Shown here: one piece after another, positions 60,257 through 64,000 of the stretch | How the letters are laid out: each line of letters opens with the position of its first letter | Position numbering within the stretch: position 1 is the first letter of the stretch | Program-made: the position numbers and the translations under genes | Assembly: GCF_019112545.1 (NCBI RefSeq) | Contig: NW_025064883.1 | Location: 248,001 to 312,000 of the forward strand | Direction of reading: 5' to 3' | DNA length: 64,000 nt | DNA from: Guyanagaster necrorhizus | Taxonomy: Eukaryota; Basidiomycota; Agaricomycetes; Agaricales; Physalacriaceae | The notes under the pieces: generated by a model | Seen by the model: only the letters and a program-made list of their open reading frames with translations | The model's database searches: none | Told to the model about the DNA's origin: nothing

Positions 60257-61209
60257 ATGGCTTCACTCAACACCCGAGGTCAGATTGCTGCAGCACAGCT
60301 TGCATTTTATGTCCCCCTCGCTGCCGTATCCTTTTTTTATTTTATTCGATATCTCTTTCGACGCGATGCTGGTTGGCTTTTTCTACTGACATTTACTCTC
60401 AGTGAGTATTCTGTCTTCGGGAGATGTTCACCACTCTGAGTTGGCATATTTTCAAGTGCGTATCGCAGGAGGAGCCCTCATTGTTGCCGGAGAGCTCACT
60501 GTAGACTCCAGTCCCAATGTCGACTTGTTCATTGCAGCCTATCTCCTGTTCCACGCTGGTCTTTCTATCCTCATGCTCGCTACAATTGGTTTCTTGGGCC
60601 TAGCGTGCGTCATCGTATTCCAAGCTTCTCTACATGTTCATTAATACCAACCTGGTTGATCAGAGGCCAGCATACATACAGTGAAGAACCTCGAGTGACC
60701 CGTCTTTTCAGATTCGCTGGATTTATCGCGTTGATAGCTTTAGCACTAGCCATTGCTGGAGGACTTTTGGGTACACATGTCAATCCAGACGCGAACGCTG
60801 GTATGATCGTCAGACGCGTCGAGGCCGGCGTTTATGGGGCGCTCTACCTCTTCCTCGTCTTCATTGCGATGGTTTCCTGGTCGCATCGATACTTTATGAG
60901 GAGTTATCGCAGACGGGCAAGTTTTTCATCATCTGTTTTCTTCTCGTGCTAACACCTTGCGACCAGCTCCTTACCGGGGTCACTTTCGCACTTCTGTTAA
61001 TGGGTGTTCGAGTCGCCTACGAGATTTTAACTGCTTGGTCTGCTTCTGATGTTTTCGGGGACCAGCTATCTTCAAATCCCACATTGGCCAAATTCAATCC
61101 CATTACCGGGGACTGGGTACTGTTTCTGGTAATGGGCCTCATTATGGAGTATATGGCGGCTATTATGTTCATCATACCCGCTGTCATGCTGCACCGGAGA
61201 CGTCATTGA
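60257..61209 (+). CDS. Multi-pass membrane protein (DUF7702-type)
   Basis: Four exons give about 260 residues with seven hydrophobic segments, for example LAFYVPLAAVSFFYFIRYL, LFIAAYLLFHAGLSILML, FAGFIALIALALAIAGG, GALYLFLVFIAMV and WVLFLVMGLIMEYMAAIM. The loop after helix 1 carries FRRDAGWLFLLTFTL, and helix 2 starts RIAGGALIVAGE, a pattern I associate with the fungal DUF7702 family of seven-helix proteins. No function is established for it. The last intron (60917-60966) has a GC-AG boundary (CGG/gcaagt...ccag/CTC), and only this keeps the frame. Start ATG at 60257 is preceded by an intact promoter-sized gap to LAS1 (divergent, 159 bp). Confidence 0.72.
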
Positions 61210-61983
61210 AACGCTCGCATCTGTATTTCACATTTATGATTATTGCTACGGTCTAACGGCGCGTTACTGTACTGCAAGGAAGATACGTACATGTACTTAT
61301 ATCGAATATATGACAACATTTACCGACTAACACCAACCATCATATAACATCGCATGGAATGCTTGGTAGTTCCAGTTCGTCAGAAAGATATAGTATCAGA
61401 CTGGCGTAGCCTCGATTGGATGATTACGCGTCTCCCAGTCAGTACCAGATATCAGACCGTGCGCCAGTTGAAGCCAGAAAGCGACTATAAGCTGTCACAG
61501 ACCGGTGAAACGAACTTCAACTTCTCAGCTTATCGTTACATCCTAACCAAATCTGTGTTGGATAGCAGAATCTCCAAGCTGGCAAACAGTACATGAACAA
61601 TCAACCAGTCAAAGTTATGGCTAGATCTTGCGGACTGTACATAACCAAGAAGCCCCATGCGAGTATCTTGGATCATATCAAGCACCACTTGGAAATTTGA
61701 GATAAATCAGTCTACACAACAGGCTATAAGTATAACTGTTTGGGCCGCATAGTCAAGCGCATCCCACTCCCGATGGTGGACGGGAAATTGGAATGCGCTC
61801 CGGCTTAATTGGGCCCATAAAATGGTTTCTTCTGCCCATATACCATAACCATACCCTGGCTCCATGTATCGAAAGGAGAGTTACCCTGCAGTCATGCAGA
61901 GCGATGGCTGGGTGAAAAATGTTTGCCGTGGGAAATTTCAGTTACGAAATTAGTATCCAGGAGTTACCGGGCCGGTTTCCGAT
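61210..61983. other. Spacer before the dienelactone hydrolase gene
   Basis: This 774-bp stretch has no recognisable gene. Its frames at 61354-61596 and 61919-62170 read nothing familiar and lack splice context. It likely contains the terminator of the membrane-protein gene and the promoter of the hydrolase gene. Confidence 0.5.
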
Positions 61984-62040
61984 ATGTTGTCTCGTCTCCG
62001 ATCTATCCTTGTCCATCTCAATCACTCCAGTCGAGCAAGA

Positions 62041-63116
62041 ATGTCCACCATGGTCCACAACACAAACGAGGCATGCTGTACCATCCCTCCAGTTCTCTCG
62101 GAATACGAGCCCAAGGGTGCTATCAAGCCTTATGCTGGCTTCCAGAATGTCTATATCACTGGCCCGTTGACCAGCGAGAATGCTATCGTGGCTATCTTTG
62201 ATATCTTTGGGTGACCATCATGCTATTATCCAGGTACTTTGTTTTGATTATTGTTAGATTCTTCCCCCAGACCCAGCAGGGTGCTGACATCCTGGCTACC
62301 GCTCTGAACACAATAGTCTATATGCCTGACTTCTTTGAGCCTAATTCCGCTTTTGACATCTCCAAGTATCCTCCAAAGACCGACGAGGACAAAGCAGCGA
62401 TTCAGGCGTTCTTCGGAAGCACCGCCAGTCCTTCTGCCGCCATAGCCAAACTCAAGGCATTTGGTGAGGCGCTCAAGAACAAGGGTGCTAAACGAGTCGG
62501 TGTCTATGGGATGTGTTGGGGTATGTATCATTCATGCAGTCTCGTATATAGCGTTTACATTCACGATAGGTGGCAAGGTAGCTATAGCTTCCGGTGGAGA
62601 AGCTACTCCCTTCCATGCAGTATCTCTCCTCCATCCTGCGTAATCAATCTTCCTGATATTTTCCTAAGGTCTTATCTGACTGTTATCCGTAGGATGCTCT
62701 CCACCGAAGATGCTGAGAAGTTGACTGTACCTCTCGCGATTTATGTATCTCACGATGAGCCGGTTGACGAGGTACATGCCCACGTTAAAGCTTCATATGT
62801 GTCTTATTTCCCATCAGTACCGCAAAATTGTCGATATAATATCCAAGAAATCATTCGCTGATAAAAATGACGCCAAGAATTACGACAATATGTTCGTGTT
62901 CAGAATCCCCTTCCTCCATCAGGGAACTCAGCTGATGGTCTTATCAGGTTCCACGGTTGGGCCGCAGCTCGCAGCAATCTCAAAAATAAAGAAAATAAGA
63001 ATGAGTAAGCGTATTTCGTCGCCAATTACTAAGGTCAGCCGTGTTCATGGGTTTTGGTCAGATTTGAAGATGTGTACGGAAGACTTTCTACTTTCTTCCG
63101 ACGCACTCTGGTTTGA
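62041..63116 (+). CDS. Dienelactone hydrolase-family protein
   Basis: About six introns, roughly 250 residues. It reads NEACCTIPPVLSEYEPKG, then FDIFGFFPQTQQGADILA, VYMPDFFEPNSAFD, the nucleophile Cys in GVYGMCWGGKVA, LSTEDAEKLTVPLAIYVSH with the Asp in SHDEPVDE, and the His in FHGWAAARSN, completing the Cys-Asp-His triad. In bacteria this fold opens dienelactones in aromatic degradation; fungal members are mostly uncharacterised, so the substrate is unknown. The ATG at 62041 is chosen. Alternatives are 62050 (MVHNTNEACC) and 61984, which would add a basic leader (MLSRLRSILVHLNHSSRAR) that could act as a mitochondrial presequence. One 5' splice site near 62899 is uncertain. Confidence 0.85.
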
Positions 63117-63224
63117 AGTAGGCAGCTAAAGTTAAGAAGTGTAAATATATGTAGTATCATACACAAGAAATGTGGTAAGTCGTGACTATAAAACAAACGG
63201 CGAGGAAAAGAGTATCATCCGAGT

Positions 63225-64000
63225 TCAAATATAATCCACCACAGCATCGGTAGGAAAATCGTCACTGACCTTCCACAACCAGAATGGGCCTAGGGCCGGC
63301 GGCATAAGTGGCGACGAGAAAAGACTGGGACTAATGGTCTCACCGACGGGATCACCTGAAGAAACGTCATTCCTGACGACTCAGCCACAGGCAACAGAAC
63401 GCACCTTGGTCATGAACGGTTGTCGTCCAAGCGCCGACGACACCTGCGGCACTCGCAACACTGCCAACCTGAACACCTTCCGAACTACGCTGAGAGTGAG
63501 TGACAAGAAACGATACGATAATAACAGACGCATCAACCTCCACTGCGTCGTGCCGTCATGGATGGAAACCTTTTCACACTATAGATAAGAATCGTGTACA
63601 AGAAAATAAGCAGAGGGCTCACAAATTTATAACGGACAATTCCGTCATTGCCCATTTTGACCATCCCTTCGATTACAGATTTGTTCCCGTCCACTCCACG
63701 CGAAATTCCGTTGAAGTACAACGGTGGATACAGCGGGCTATGGGCTGTAGAGTCGTCATCCGTGTTGCTACCTTCCAGCTTATCACGGGCAACGACCTTC
63801 AGCTTCACTTCTATGAGTCGAGTTGCTTCTCGAAAGCGAACATTTTCCGTGAAGTACGCTTTATTTCTAGGTCCACGAAACACATTGGAGAACTAGAGGA
63901 AACTGAGCGACAGGGATCTCAACAGTGCTTCGCAAACATACATTAAAAGCTATGAGGCAGGTGACGGATGAAGTATTTTGCAACGAACCAGAAAACGGGG
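63225..64000 (-). CDS. Uncharacterised protein, 3' part (runs off the right edge)
   Basis: Minus-strand gene entering from the right edge. Three or more exons can be read: CLIAFN up to an intron, then NVFRGPRNKAYFTENVRF, REATRLIEVKLKVVARD, PPLYFNGISRG, MVKMGNDGIVRYKFVS, then VQVGSVASAAGVVGAWTT, and finally DPVGETI, PFWLWKVSDDFPTDAV with the stop at 63225. The pattern resembles a basidiomycete F-box-associated family whose members end in a similar DPxGPFWLWKV block, but this rests on memory and the N-terminal part is outside the window. No function is assigned. The three visible exons are in frame, so it looks intact. Confidence 0.6.

Overview
The window looks like nuclear DNA from a mushroom-forming basidiomycete (Agaricomycetes; a more precise placement would be a guess). 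Genes are split by many introns of about 45-65 nt with GT/GC...AG ends, are packed on both strands with short spacers, and encode Agaricomycete-style versions of conserved eukaryotic proteins. Gene structures below were joined by hand from conserved protein blocks and splice signals, so exon ends marked as computed are reliable and the rest are approximate.

Layout. 1-4 kb: an Alba-domain protein (partial), the MIS12/MTW1 kinetochore subunit, and an unrecognised multi-pass membrane protein. 4-11 kb: an SSK2-type MAPKKK and the translation-linked GTPase RBG1/DRG1, transcribed divergently from an 84-bp spacer. 11-20 kb: a metallo-beta-lactamase-fold hydrolase, a PRELI/UPS mitochondrial lipid-transfer protein, the Ypt6 exchange-factor subunit RIC1, and a 2-oxoglutarate/Fe(II) oxygenase-like protein. 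20-31 kb: the sterol glucosyltransferase ATG26, a SUR7/PalI membrane protein, a SET5-like MYND-SET methyltransferase, an intron-containing tRNA-Lys(CUU), and a GPI-anchored GH72 beta-1,3-glucanosyltransferase. 31-48 kb: an RRM/zinc-knuckle SR-like protein, a full ABCC transporter, an F-BAR/RhoGAP protein, a PIF1 helicase with a viroplasmin/RNase H1-like N-terminus, and a YSC84/LSB3 actin-patch protein.

48-58 kb is the unusual part. An intact Argonaute gene is followed by 5'-truncated remains of two large essential genes, TFC3 (TFIIIC B-block subunit, + strand) and GCN1 (- strand, with internal deletions and frameshifts), lying tail to tail. Next comes an unrecognised gene with an in-frame TGA. 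The block ends in a second, diverged copy of the Argonaute 3' end plus the TFC3 breakpoint region, so about 6 kb sits between direct repeats of 451 and 411 bp.

58-64 kb returns to ordinary genes: the rRNA-processing nuclease LAS1, a seven-helix-like DUF7702-type membrane protein, a dienelactone hydrolase, and the 3' part of an uncharacterised gene running off the right edge.

Most genes are housekeeping and are not functionally linked. Loose themes are cell wall and membrane (GH72, SUR7, ATG26, PRELI), signalling and trafficking (SSK2, RhoGAP, RIC1, YSC84) and RNA biology (Argonaute, LAS1, SR-like protein, RBG1).
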